From Phycisphaeraceae bacterium (GTDB lineage Bacteria; Planctomycetota; Phycisphaerae; Phycisphaerales; SM1A02): 64,000 nucleotides of DNA. Within the stretch, counting starts at the first letter, position 1. Each line of letters begins with the position of its first letter. The notes beneath the pieces were generated by a model. It was given only the letters and a program-made list of their open reading frames with translations, did not search any database and had not been told where the DNA came from. Position numbers and translations under genes: made by a program. Below, in pieces: positions 26,265 through 35,137 of this stretch. The stretch lies in the NCBI GenBank assembly GCA_019636755.1, contig JAHBWZ010000004.1, positions 186,001 through 250,000 of the forward strand, read 5' to 3'.

Positions 26265-26749
26265 CACGCGCTCACGTTCGCACCACGTCCAGCGTCCGGA
26301 ACGCGACGTGCCTGCGCCGCCGCGGGCGGCCCTGGTCGCTCGCGCTCATGGCATCGCTGCTCGTCACCATCGCGGGCGTCCGCGCCGGCGACTTCGACCT
26401 CGCCTGGCACACCATCGACGGAGGCGGCGGGTCGTCCGCCGGCGGCGTCCCCGGAGGTGTGTTCTCGCTCTCCGGCTCGATCGGTCAGCCCGATGCCGGG
26501 GCCATGTCCGGCGGCGGCTTCACGCTGGCCGGCGGCTTCTGGGCCAGTGCGGGAGCGTCGCCGGATGACCCGCCGCCATGCCCCGGCGACCTCACCGGCA
26601 GCGGAAGCGTGGGCGTGCCCGACCTGCTCGCACTGCTCGCGTCCTGGGGACCGTGTCCGGCGCCCTGTCCCGCCGATCTCACCGGAGACGGCAGCGTCGG
26701 CCTGCCGGACCTGCTCGCGCTGCTCGCCGGCTGGGGTGCGTGCCCGTGA
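26261..26749 (+). CDS. Small secreted protein with two dockerin-like repeats
   Basis: 162 residues. Its ATG overlaps the stop of the S74 gene (ATGA), which indicates translational coupling. A signal peptide (ALMASLLVTIAGVRAG) leads into a Gly-rich motif (DLAWHTIDGGGG, LSGSIGQPDAG, FTLAGGFW) that recurs in planctomycete secreted proteins, then two dockerin-like repeats (DLTGSGSVGVPDLLALL and DLTGDGSVGLPDLLALL), each ending in WGxCP. It may be an anchor or partner of the fibre proteins encoded just upstream. Confidence 0.75.
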   Translation: MTRAHVRTTSSVRNATCLRRRGRPWSLALMASLLVTIAGVRAGDFDLAWHTIDGGGGSSAGGVPGGVFSLSGSIGQPDAGAMSGGGFTLAGGFWASAGASPDDPPPCPGDLTGSGSVGVPDLLALLASWGPCPAPCPADLTGDGSVGLPDLLALLAGWGACP

Positions 26750-26804
26750 TGATCCGGTGGTCCCCGAACGGCGCACACAGGCGCGGAGTCCATGCGGCGG
26801 TCGA

Positions 26805-27005
26805 CTCCTGGTGTCGGCGTTCGAACTCCGCGGGTGTCAGGGAGCCGAGCGCCTGGTGCAGGCGTCGGCGGTTGACGCAGAACTCGATGTACGTGAACGT
26901 GCTCTGCCGGACCGACTCCACGTCCGCGACGCGGTGGTGCCGGATCCACTCATTCCTGCAGGAACCGAAGAAGCGTTCCGCGCAGGCGTCGTCCGAGGTC
27001 GGACG
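26805..27005 (-). pseudogene. IS3-family transposase C-terminal remnant
   Basis: About 65 codons encode the end of an IS3-type integrase core: SDDACAERFFGSCRNEWI holds the last acidic residue of the DDE triad, followed by FTYIEFCVNRRRLHQALG and LTPAEFERR. The first two catalytic acids and the whole upstream part are missing, and the frame continues from the neighbouring dockerin gene without a start. It is a relic wedged between two dockerin genes; terminal inverted repeats were not identified. Confidence 0.8.
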
Positions 27006-27009
27006 GTGA

Positions 27010-28260
27010 TCAGCATCCGGTGCCCCACGCAGCCAGGAGGCTGAGCAGATCGGCGAAGTCCACGGACTCGTTCCCGTCGAGATCAGCGGCGCAGGGTGTA
27101 CCGTCGCAGGGGCCCCACGCGGACAGGAGCAGCAGTGCATCGGCGAAGTCGACGGTCCCGCTGCCGTCGAGATCTGCCGGGCATGTGCTGCATGTGTCGC
27201 TGAACGTGTTGCTGCCCAGGTCGACCCAGCCGCCGTCGATGTGCTCAGGGACGTTGCCGCAGAAGTGAGACTCACCGATCGCCGGATCCATGGATCCGCT
27301 GCCACTGTGGATTGCGCCGCCGCCTTCCGGGGCGGTGTTGCCTTCGAACAGGCAGTCGATCACTGATGGCTTGCTGCCCCCGCTGCTGAGCATGCCGCCG
27401 CCGAACATGGATGCCGCATTGCCTGTGAAGTTGCAGCCGACCACCTCCGGATTGCTGCTCGAGGTGCTGTCCATCCCACCGCCGAGCGGTGCTGAGTTGC
27501 CGGAGAAGATGCAGTCATGGACCGCGGGGCTGCTGGACTGATTGAGCATGCCGCCGCCGCTGGTGCCCGCCGTGTTGTCGGCGAACAGGCAGCCGCTCAC
27601 CGTCGGGTGGCTGCCGTTGGTGTTCCGCATGCCGGCGCCGAAGTTCGCGGTGTTGTTGACGAAGGTGCACCCGGTCACGACCGGGCTGCTCCCGGAATCG
27701 TTGTTCATCGCGGCGCCCATATGCGCCTGGTTTCCTTCGAAGTGGCAGTCGGTCACGGTCGGGCTGCCGGAGTGGACGGCCATGCCGCCGCCCTCGCTGA
27801 AGGAACCGGTGGCCGTGTTGTTCAGGAACCGGCAATCATGGACCTCGGGGCTGCTGTTCACGATGAGCATGCCGCCGCCGATGTTGAGTGGCGTCGGCGC
27901 GCCGGCAACGCCGCCGGTCAGCGTGAAGCCCTCGACGCGCGTCCCGGCGCCGGATCCCGAGATCCGCATGACGCGGACGCCCAGGCCTCCGGCGTCGATC
28001 ACGGTCACAGCCGGACCGTCACTGCCGCGCAGGTGAAGCGCCTTGCCCAGAAAGTCGATCGACTCGCCGTAGATACCCGGCGCGACCACGATCTCGTCGC
28101 CCTCAGCGGCGGCCGCGATGGCCGCCTGGATCGTGCCGTAGTCGCCGGGAACGTGAATCGTGTCGGCGCACGCCCGATCGGTGATCGGAAGCCAGAGCGA
28201 AAGAGCCAGGACGATCCCGCAGGCCGGCACGCCGGAGTGAACGATGGGGAGCGAAGTCAT
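27010..28260 (-). CDS. Secreted parallel beta-helix protein with dockerin-like C-terminus
   Basis: 416 residues from ATG 28260, with AGGAG 8 nt upstream. The signal peptide is GIVLALSLWLPITDRACAD. VPGDYGTIQAAIAAAAEGD is the usual opening of right-handed beta-helix (pectate-lyase-like/NosD-like) proteins, then VVAPGIYGE. About nine coils follow, each with a GGGM or GAGM turn and a C-x-F-x-N-N/D pattern (CRFLNNTA, CTFVNNTA, CLFADNTA, CIFSGNSA). The end has two dockerin-like repeats (DLDGSGTVDFADALLLL, DLDGNESVDFADLLSLL) with AWG. No catalytic residues are obvious; polysaccharide binding or a structural surface role is likely. Confidence 0.8.
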   Translation of the reverse strand: MTSLPIVHSGVPACGIVLALSLWLPITDRACADTIHVPGDYGTIQAAIAAAAEGDEIVVAPGIYGESIDFLGKALHLRGSDGPAVTVIDAGGLGVRVMRISGSGAGTRVEGFTLTGGVAGAPTPLNIGGGMLIVNSSPEVHDCRFLNNTATGSFSEGGGMAVHSGSPTVTDCHFEGNQAHMGAAMNNDSGSSPVVTGCTFVNNTANFGAGMRNTNGSHPTVSGCLFADNTAGTSGGGMLNQSSSPAVHDCIFSGNSAPLGGGMDSTSSSNPEVVGCNFTGNAASMFGGGMLSSGGSKPSVIDCLFEGNTAPEGGGAIHSGSGSMDPAIGESHFCGNVPEHIDGGWVDLGSNTFSDTCSTCPADLDGSGTVDFADALLLLSAWGPCDGTPCAADLDGNESVDFADLLSLLAAWGTGC

Positions 28261-28431
28261 GGAAGAGTCTCCTTGGATCGGCCCCGGTTCAATGGACAGG
28301 AGGCGCGTGGTACACAGGCGACCCTGCGCCCCTGCCCGAGAGAGCCGCAAGTGCGTCGACTCGGCGCGGGAAAGACGAGGAAACCTGGGACCGGCACTCG
28401 CGCCGGCCCGCTCCCGCGCGGCGTGCGGGGC

Positions 28432-28465
28432 TTACCACAGAGGGCATAGAGGGCACAGAGATGGA
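28432..28465 (-). repeat. Dispersed intergenic element, copy B
   Basis: On the - strand it reads CTCTGTGCCCTCTATGCC then CTCTGTGGTAA. It is upstream of, and oriented towards, the beta-helix gene starting at 28260, and forms an inverted pair with copy C. Confidence 0.6.
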
Positions 28466-28619
28466 CTCGGTGGGGTCAGTTCGTCGATGAATGCGCTGAT
28501 CGAGTGTGCCGACACGGCCCGCCGGGTCCTGGGAGGCGCACAGCCCCGATCAGCGCGTGCATCGTGACTGGCGAGGAGGCGACAGAGACGGAACAGCCCG
28601 ACCCAGCAGTCGATCGGCC

Positions 28620-28658
28620 CTCTGTGCCCTCTGTGTCCTCCCTGTGATTCCATCCTCC
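28620..28658 (+). repeat. Dispersed intergenic element, copy C
   Basis: CTCTGTGCCCTCTGTGTCCT then CCCTGTGATTCCATCCTCC. It lies 36 bp before the membrane-protein gene at 28695, in the same direction. Confidence 0.6.
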
Positions 28659-28681
28659 CCGCCGCGCGGGCAGGCGCGCGG

Positions 28682-28687
28682 TATCGT
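28682..28687 (+). promoter_or_regulatory. -10-like TATCGT, 7 nt before ATG
   Basis: TATCGT ends 7 nt before ATG 28695; no Shine-Dalgarno is seen, so a leaderless mRNA is likely. Confidence 0.4.
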
Positions 28688-28694
28688 TCCCCGC

Positions 28695-29534
28695 ATGATG
28701 ATGATCACGTCACTGCTGCTGGTCGCCGTGGTCACGCTGTCCGCGCTCCTGGCCGGTGCGGCGGTGCTGCACCTCCTGCCGCGCGTGGGCGGAGAGACCG
28801 GGGCGCGTCTCTCCCGCGCGCTGTGCCGGGCGCCGTGGCTGGACCTGCCGGTCACGTGGTTCACCGTCATGCCGCTGATCGTCGGGCCGATCGTGGCCGG
28901 CTGGGTCGGCCTGGGGGGCGCGCTCGTCGGACAGGTCGCGTGCGTGATCACGTGGTGCCGGCTGCATGAACTGGCCAACCGGCAGCACGCCGGGGGCGAC
29001 CGGCCGCGCATCGTCTGGACGCTCAACCGGCTGGTCGGGCGCTGGCGAAATCACGCGGCCCTCTGGGTGACCGCGGTCGTCACGCCGCTCTTCTGGCTGG
29101 TGCGCGTGGCGCAGGTCCTTCTCTATCCCCTGCTGTCGCGGCTCGTCGGGTTGCCGCGGTACCGGCACGGCGAGTGGATCAACGTGTCGCGCCAGAAGTT
29201 CACGGGGCTGGTCGGACACGATCTCATCTGGTGCCTCTACTGCGACTGGATGACAGGCGTCTGGTCGCTGGGCAGCGAGATGCTGCGGAACGTCGAGAGT
29301 TTCTGGTGCCCGATCCGCTTCCTCGATGCCGCCAAGTGCGCCAACTGCCGGATCGATTTCCCCGACGTCGACGGTGGCTGGGTCCGCGGCGACGGCACGA
29401 TGGCGGACGTCGTGACGGTGCTGGAGGACAGGTACGGTACTGCCGGGGCGCGGGAGCGCCGCGCGCATGCGTGGTTCGGTCATCCCGCGCGGCTCACGAT
29501 CGACGGTCAGCCGACGGACGCAGACGCTTCGTGA
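28695..29534 (+). CDS. Hypothetical membrane protein with CxxC motifs
   Basis: 279 residues, family not recognised. The first half is hydrophobic: a segment right at the start (ITSLLLVAVVTLSALLAGAA), one near VTWFTVMPLIVGPIVAGWVG, and another around ALWVTAVVTPLFWLVRVAQV. The second half is soluble and has Cys-rich points (WCLYCDW, CANCRIDFPDVDGGW), perhaps a metal site. There is no enzymatic signature. The ATG was chosen at the end of a -10-like box; two further ATGs follow at once. Confidence 0.6.
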   Translation: MMMITSLLLVAVVTLSALLAGAAVLHLLPRVGGETGARLSRALCRAPWLDLPVTWFTVMPLIVGPIVAGWVGLGGALVGQVACVITWCRLHELANRQHAGGDRPRIVWTLNRLVGRWRNHAALWVTAVVTPLFWLVRVAQVLLYPLLSRLVGLPRYRHGEWINVSRQKFTGLVGHDLIWCLYCDWMTGVWSLGSEMLRNVESFWCPIRFLDAAKCANCRIDFPDVDGGWVRGDGTMADVVTVLEDRYGTAGARERRAHAWFGHPARLTIDGQPTDADAS

Positions 29535-29654
29535 CCGGCCCGGCGCAGCCCTGTCCCCGCACGCGCGACCGACGTCGCCGGGTCGCCGACCGGACTCCTG
29601 CTGGAAGTGACCGGGCGCCGCCTCGCACCCGGCCACGACCGCCTGCGCCGACGG

Positions 29655-30470
29655 TCACGGCGCTTCCTCCGGCAGCGTGACACCGGGAACGTCCGGCGTC
29701 AGCAGGTCGAACACCCAGGTGGGCGGGCGGACAACGAGGACGTGACGAGTCTCTGCTCCACTCATATCGCCCTTGCTGATGTCGTCACTGCCGCCCCCGA
29801 CGACGCCAAGCACGCGCCACCTTTCACCCGTACGGTCCCATACGATGACCGACCCACCGGACCATCCGCGTCCGGCCAGAGGATGAACAAGTCGGATCCA
29901 GTAGAGCGTCCCGGAGGGTCTCCGCTCTGTCGCCTCCGATGAATGATGAGCAGCCTGGACGACCTCCTCGATGACACCATGCACGAGTCTCTGCCGAAGC
30001 ACGCGCAATGATTCCTGACCACTGTCACGTGAGAACGGATACGCCAGCACCAGCACACAGTCGCCCGCCGCGGGTGGGGTCAAGGGGTACAGATCGATCG
30101 ACACGTTGTGCGTACCGACGGGTGGCGCCACACGGAGTACTACCCAGTCATATGCGAACCCAGAACCCTCTCCTCCTGCCAGCAGCGAGAGCATGATCGG
30201 CCGGTCGCGCCGCCGCGCCGCGACGCGGTGCCTGTCGCCCTCATGGTCAAGCGCATCCCACTGATGTCGCGTCATCATGACTTCGTGCCGGCCGAGCCAC
30301 GTCACATTCAACGGCGTCGCATTGGCGACGAACAGGTCATTCGCGCGAGGGATGGGGGTCTCTCTCGGCAGTCGGTCTGCGCTGCAACCCAGGGTGAGTA
30401 TGCACAGAGTGGCCGCGGCGCACACCTGCATGGACGCACACACGCAGCGGTATCGTTGAATCGCGGGCAC
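29655..30470 (-). CDS. Trypsin-like serine protease-like lipoprotein
   Basis: About 271 residues if GTG 30470 is used (ATG 30431 is the alternative). A short signal ends in a lipobox (CILTLGCS), so the protein should be lipid-anchored. The C-terminal half suggests a chymotrypsin-fold protease: DWVVLRV resembles the Asp strand and GRGWSGGSVIVWD resembles the catalytic GxSGG loop, followed by VLGVVGGG. The His region (VMMTRHQWD) is less typical, so activity is uncertain. The next gene upstream, on the same strand, is also a lipoprotein. Confidence 0.5.
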   Translation of the reverse strand: MPAIQRYRCVCASMQVCAAATLCILTLGCSADRLPRETPIPRANDLFVANATPLNVTWLGRHEVMMTRHQWDALDHEGDRHRVAARRRDRPIMLSLLAGGEGSGFAYDWVVLRVAPPVGTHNVSIDLYPLTPPAAGDCVLVLAYPFSRDSGQESLRVLRQRLVHGVIEEVVQAAHHSSEATERRPSGTLYWIRLVHPLAGRGWSGGSVIVWDRTGERWRVLGVVGGGSDDISKGDMSGAETRHVLVVRPPTWVFDLLTPDVPGVTLPEEAP

Positions 30471-30592
30471 GCGCAGTCCTCGGGCCGGTGGCGGCGCCGC
30501 ACCCGCATCCACCTGCGGGCGCGGCGCCTGTCCACACCATTCTGACTGAGGGGCCGCCGGTCCGGCAACGTGCGCCCCGGACCGCGCCTTCA

Positions 30593-31435
30593 TCACGAAG
30601 GATCCGGGGGCATCGTGATCCGGGCGAGCAGTTCGATCAGCCCGCCCGGCACCGGCCCGTACCCGTCCACCGTGAGGTCCACCACGGACACCCCCAGCGC
30701 ATCCCCGTACCGGATCACCTCCGCCCGCGGCCCGGCCACGCGGTGCAGCATGAGGCCGAGCACCGGGTCCGGCAGCACGATGAGTTCGAAGGACAGGTCG
30801 AACGACCCGGGATCGGGCAGCGGCACCGACCAGTCCAGACAGAGCGAGAGATCCAGCACGTCCGCGCCACGGTCGTATGACCACGCACCGCCGGCGATGA
30901 CGGCGCCATCGGGCGCGACCGACCCGCCCCATTCGGCCAGCACGTCCGCCGGCGCGCCGTCCGGGACCTCGAGCACCAGGCGCGGCGGCGCGGGCGGCAG
31001 CGCGTAGTGAATCCCGTCGTGCATGAACTGCGGCAGGTCATCCGGCAGCATCGGCAGCGGGTCCATGATCACGCGGTACCAGCGCCCGGTGACGACGTCG
31101 CGCGCCAGGATGATGCGCCCCTGCCCGTCGCAGTGCAGTTCGTACGTCCGGCCGTCGTGGATCAGCGTCCCGCAGACGCGCGTGCCGCTGGCGGGCGTGC
31201 CTCGCCTGACCTCGACCTCGATCTCGCCGTCGCCCCAGGGTGAACCCTGCACCCGCACCCGTCCCGAACACCCCGCCGCCACCGCGCACGCCACCACCGT
31301 GCAGACGAGCATGGCCGCCGACACCACCCTGCGCCACCGCCTGCGGAAACGCTGCCCCGCCCGCGGCGCGCCCAGCGGTCGCTTCGGCGCGTGCGCATCG
31401 CCCCTGGTCATCGCTCGCATCCCATCCCTGGTCAT
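30593..31435 (-). CDS. Putative lipoprotein, unknown function
   Basis: 280 residues from ATG 31435, selected because AGGAG lies 8 nt upstream. A long basic N-terminus (KRPLGAPRAGQRFRRRWRR) precedes a hydrophobic stretch and lipobox (CAVAAGCS). The mature part has beta-rich sequence, including SFDLSFELIVLPDPVLG and a C-terminus ending LLARITMPPDPS. No known family is recognised. It shares strand and type with the following protease-like lipoprotein, 123 bp away. Confidence 0.6.
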   Translation of the reverse strand: MTRDGMRAMTRGDAHAPKRPLGAPRAGQRFRRRWRRVVSAAMLVCTVVACAVAAGCSGRVRVQGSPWGDGEIEVEVRRGTPASGTRVCGTLIHDGRTYELHCDGQGRIILARDVVTGRWYRVIMDPLPMLPDDLPQFMHDGIHYALPPAPPRLVLEVPDGAPADVLAEWGGSVAPDGAVIAGGAWSYDRGADVLDLSLCLDWSVPLPDPGSFDLSFELIVLPDPVLGLMLHRVAGPRAEVIRYGDALGVSVVDLTVDGYGPVPGGLIELLARITMPPDPS

Positions 31436-31769
31436 CGCCGTCTCTCCTGTGTTCCGTCGCCCCGGCCTGCCCGGCCCGGGCACACTCCCCGGCCGCGCGC
31501 TCCGGTGCATGTGCCCCGAAGACATCCACAGTGACGCCGCCCCCCCGCCGCCGCCGGAATCACCGCGGAGAAGCGCGGCACACGACCCGCGCGTGCCGCC
31601 GCGAATGTACCGGCCCCGGACGCGCTGACCCGACCGCGCGACGGAAATGCCGTGCCCGTGCCGGGTGACCGGCATGCCCCTTCCGGCGCGCCGCATGTGC
31701 GACCGGACACCCCGCCGGGTCGGCCCGCAGCGGGCCACCCGCCTCGGGTATCGTCCGGCACCAGCGCGC
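31436..31769. other. Intergenic, divergent promoters
   Basis: 334 bp between divergent genes. A TATCGT box at 31749-31754 may serve the oxidoreductase. Nothing else is recognised. Confidence 0.4.
31749..31754 (+). promoter_or_regulatory. -10-like TATCGT upstream of the oxidoreductase
   Basis: Ends 15 nt before ATG 31770, which would give a leader of under 10 nt. The same GGTATCGT-type sequence precedes other genes here. Confidence 0.35.
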
Positions 31770-32837
31770 ATGAACACCCAGGATCCCATCCGCGTCGGCA
31801 TCATCGGCTTCGGCTTCATGGGCCGCACGCATCTGGCGGCGTACCGCGGCGCGAAGCGGTCCGGCATCCCGGCGGAGGTGGTGGCGGTGTGCGACCGCGG
31901 CGACGGCCTGGTCGCGCGCGGGAACCTGGCCTCCGCGGCAGGAGCGCCGGACCTGCCGGAGCCGGCGCGGGTCGACGATCCGGACGCACTCATCGCGCGT
32001 GACGACATCCACCTGGTCAGCATCTGCACGTGGACGGACTCGCACGTCGACCTGGCCGCCCGGGCGCTCCGCCGCGGCCGGCACGTCCTGGTGGAGAAGC
32101 CGGTCTCGCTCGATCCGGACCCGATCGCCGCGCTGCACGACCTCGCGCGCCGGCAGGGGCGACTCTGCATGCCGGCCATGTGCATGCGCTTCTGGCCCGG
32201 CTGGGACTGGCTGCGCCGGCGCATCCGCGACGGCCGCTACGGACCCGTGCGCAGCGCCCGCTTCGAGCGGCTCAGTGCCGCGCCCACCTGGGGCGGCGCG
32301 TTCTACCACGACCACGCGCGGAGCGGCGGCGCGCTCTTCGACCTGCATATCCACGATGCGGACTTCATCCTGCACTGCTTCGGCATGCCGGCGTCCGTCG
32401 TGAGCGCCGGCGATGCGAACCACGTCACGACGCTCTATCGCTTCGGCGACGGCGGCGCAGGATCACGGGCGCCGTCGCCGGTCAGTGCCACCGGCGCCTG
32501 GCTCAGCACGCCCTCGGCGCCGTTCCGGATGCGGTACCAGGTGGAGTTCGAGCGGGCCGTCGCCGACTTCGATCTCGGCCGCCCCGCGCCGCTCGAACTG
32601 GCGGATGAACACGGCGTCCACGCCGTCGCGCTGGAGGCGGGGACCGGCTACGACGGAGAGATCCGCGCCCTCCTTTGCGCGATTCAGCGCGGCGATCCGT
32701 CGATCGATCCGTCGCTGGCGGAAAGCGTGCGCGTCACGCACCTGCTCCGCGCGGAGCGTGACAGCCTGCGGACCGGACGGGAGGTCGCCGTGCGCGTGCC
32801 GGACGCCGCCGTCAGAGAGGACCCGGTTCACCGATGA
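31770..32837 (+). CDS. Gfo/Idh/MocA family NAD(P)-dependent oxidoreductase
   Basis: 355 residues, normal family length. The N-terminal Rossmann fold shows VGIIGFGFMGRTHLAAY (GxGxxG). HVLVEKPVSLDPD contains the EKP motif whose Lys contributes to catalysis. SGGALFDLHIHDADFI matches the C-terminal domain motif with its catalytic-region His and Asp. Members oxidise or reduce sugars, inositols and related compounds; the substrate cannot be told. The stop overlaps the next ATG (ATGA), so the downstream DinB-like protein is co-translated. Confidence 0.88.
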   Translation: MNTQDPIRVGIIGFGFMGRTHLAAYRGAKRSGIPAEVVAVCDRGDGLVARGNLASAAGAPDLPEPARVDDPDALIARDDIHLVSICTWTDSHVDLAARALRRGRHVLVEKPVSLDPDPIAALHDLARRQGRLCMPAMCMRFWPGWDWLRRRIRDGRYGPVRSARFERLSAAPTWGGAFYHDHARSGGALFDLHIHDADFILHCFGMPASVVSAGDANHVTTLYRFGDGGAGSRAPSPVSATGAWLSTPSAPFRMRYQVEFERAVADFDLGRPAPLELADEHGVHAVALEAGTGYDGEIRALLCAIQRGDPSIDPSLAESVRVTHLLRAERDSLRTGREVAVRVPDAAVREDPVHR

Positions 32838-33379
32838 CACCGGCACCAGCCGTTCCGCCCGGGCGTTCCCCCACCGGCGGCCGCGTCGCGCTCGAGTCGC
32901 TGGACGAGGTCGGACGCATGCTCGACCGGATCGAACTCGCGTCGCGCCAGGGGCGGCTGCGCCGACACGGCACATGGACGGCAGACCAGATGGCGTGGCA
33001 CATCGGCGAGTTCATGCGGGCGTCGATCGACGGGTTCGGGTTCCGGGCCCCGCTCCTCATCCGCCTCCCGGCCGCGCTGTTCAGGGGCTTCGCGCTCGGA
33101 CCACGGCCCACCCCGCGCGGCATCCGGCTGCGCGGCGCGCTGTCACGCTTCGACCCGGCACTCCACGCGGATGGCGTCGACGGCGTCGCACACCTGCGGG
33201 CGCAGATGGACCGGGTGGCCGCCGGTGAACGGTTCCACCAGCCGAGTCCGCTCTTCGGCCCGCTCACGCACGAGGCATGGATGCGACTGCACCTCAAGCA
33301 TGTCGCGCACCACTTCGGACACCTGGAGATCGTGCCCGCCCCGGGCGACCGCGCCGACGCGGCACCGGCGGAACCGTGA
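32834..33379 (+). CDS. DinB-like (DUF1569-type) protein
   Basis: 181 residues, coupled to the oxidoreductase by ATGA. Its helices carry the metal-type histidines of four-helix DinB/DUF1569 proteins: WTADQMAWHIGEFM, and near the end HLKHVAHHFGHLEIV. The spacing fits the superfamily, whose members bind divalent metals and sometimes act as thiol transferases. The biochemical role here is unknown. Confidence 0.7.
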   Translation: MTPAPAVPPGRSPTGGRVALESLDEVGRMLDRIELASRQGRLRRHGTWTADQMAWHIGEFMRASIDGFGFRAPLLIRLPAALFRGFALGPRPTPRGIRLRGALSRFDPALHADGVDGVAHLRAQMDRVAAGERFHQPSPLFGPLTHEAWMRLHLKHVAHHFGHLEIVPAPGDRADAAPAEP

Positions 33380-33408
33380 CGGCGCTCTCCCGTGCGTGCG
33401 CCCGCCGG

Positions 33409-34866
33409 TCACCGGCACGGTGCGCACGGCGCCGCGGCACCGCGCTCATGCGGCAGCCCGGCGCGCTGCCATGCCAGCATGCCGCCGGCCACGTTGACCG
33501 CGTCCAGGCCGCGGGCGCGGAGGAACGCGGTCGCCACCGTGGAGCGCGCGCCGGAGCGGCAGTGCACCAGGATCGTGCCGTCCCGCGGGATCTCGTCCAG
33601 CCGCGCCGCGAGCCGCGTGTGCGCGATGTTGTGCGAGCCGGTGATCCGGTCCTCGGCGTACTCGGCCGCCCGCCGGACGTCGAGGACGTACACTCCCGCG
33701 CCGCCCATCCGCGCCGCGGCCCCGTGGACATCGACCTCCGGCAGCGCCGCCAGTCCCGGGTCCTGCGCGAGCAGGTCCGGAGGCAGCCACCCGGTGATGC
33801 GATCGATCCCGATGCGGATCAGCGCGCGGACGGCCGGCTCGACCTGCGGTGGCGCCGCGACCAGCATGACCTCGCGTTCCGGATCGACGTACGAGCCCGC
33901 GACGTGCAGGAACTGCGGATCGAACGGCGCCGAGAGCGATCCCGGCACGTGCGCGCGACGGAACTCCGACGACCGCCGGCAGTCGAGGATCGTCGCGCCG
34001 TCGGCGCCCGCCGCCCGCAGCGACGCCGCGGATGAAAGGGACGCGGGCCTCGGCAGTTCATCGAGGATCCTCGGTCCCTCGCGATTCTCCACCTTCATGC
34101 GCCCGAAGTAGAGCGGCGGCTCCGGCTGTCCTTCGAGGATGTCCGCCACGAATCGCGCTTCGTCATCCGCCAGGCGGAGCGCCGGGTTGAACCGGCGCTC
34201 ATATCCGACGGTGGTCTGCGGAACCGCGCCGAGCGCCTTGCCGCAGGCGCTGCCCGCGCCATGCGCCGGCCACACCTGGAGGAAATCCGGGAGTCTCAGG
34301 AATGCCTTGACGGACGCGTGCAATTGATGCGCCGAAGGCTCGGCGACGCCCGCGACGCCGGCGGCCGACTCCAGCAGGTCCGGCCGTCCGAGGTCACCCA
34401 CGAAGACGAAGTCGCCGGAGAGGACACCCATCGGTTCGTCCGCGCCGCCGCCCAGATCCGTCACCAGGTACGCGATGTGCTCCGGCGTGTGGCCGGGCGT
34501 GTGCACCACGCGGAAGAGGATGTTGCCGATGCGGAACTCGTCGTCGTGGTGCAGCTCCACGGCGTCGTACGCGCCACCCCCGCGCTTGGCCGACAGCCAG
34601 CGGGACCGCCACTCGCTGCCGCCCTCGCCGGAGACGTAGACACGGCAGCCGGTCCGCTCCGCCAGTTCCCGCGCGCCGGAGAGGAAGTCCGCGTGGATGT
34701 GCGTCTCCGCGACGGCGACGATGCGCAGCCCCTCCGCGCGTGCCGCCTCGATGTACCGATCGACATCCCGTTCCGGATCGATGATGATCGCCTCACCGCT
34801 GCGCTGGCACCCGATGAGGTACGCGGCCTCGGCGAGCACGGGGTCGTAGATCTGGCGGAAGAACAT
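33409..34866 (-). CDS. MBL-fold hydrolase fused to two rhodanese domains
   Basis: 485 residues; ATG 34866 is preceded by AGGAGG at 6 nt. Residues 1-250 are a metallo-beta-lactamase fold of the persulfide dioxygenase/glyoxalase II type: THIHADFLSG (H56, H58, D60), HTPGHTPEH, SGDFVFVGDLGRPDLL. About 260-360 is a rhodanese-like domain whose active-site loop lacks Cys (MLVAAPPQ), so it is probably inactive. About 385-470 is an intact rhodanese with C436 (VHCRSGARS). Such fusions act on glutathione persulfide and sulfane sulfur. The C-terminal tail adds two more Cys (APCAPC). Confidence 0.85.
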   Translation of the reverse strand: MFFRQIYDPVLAEAAYLIGCQRSGEAIIIDPERDVDRYIEAARAEGLRIVAVAETHIHADFLSGARELAERTGCRVYVSGEGGSEWRSRWLSAKRGGGAYDAVELHHDDEFRIGNILFRVVHTPGHTPEHIAYLVTDLGGGADEPMGVLSGDFVFVGDLGRPDLLESAAGVAGVAEPSAHQLHASVKAFLRLPDFLQVWPAHGAGSACGKALGAVPQTTVGYERRFNPALRLADDEARFVADILEGQPEPPLYFGRMKVENREGPRILDELPRPASLSSAASLRAAGADGATILDCRRSSEFRRAHVPGSLSAPFDPQFLHVAGSYVDPEREVMLVAAPPQVEPAVRALIRIGIDRITGWLPPDLLAQDPGLAALPEVDVHGAAARMGGAGVYVLDVRRAAEYAEDRITGSHNIAHTRLAARLDEIPRDGTILVHCRSGARSTVATAFLRARGLDAVNVAGGMLAWQRAGLPHERGAAAPCAPCR

Positions 34867-35137
34867 GCGGGGCCTCCTTCCGGGTGCGCCCGGGCGCGGC
34901 GGGCGCGGCGCGCGGCGCCGGAACGGGCCAGTATCGCTGATCCGCGGGTGGCCCGCCACCCGCATTCGACCACCGGGGCGTCGCGCGGCCGACGGCGCAT
35001 TCCGGCAATGTCCGACGCACCGATCGGCCGATCACCGGAGGACTCCGGACCGCGGGCCCGCTCGCCGGAGTGCAGTCCGCGGGGCCGGTATGCTCCCGTT
35101 CTCCCACCCCGCCCCCCGAACGCGACGCTCCGCCTCC

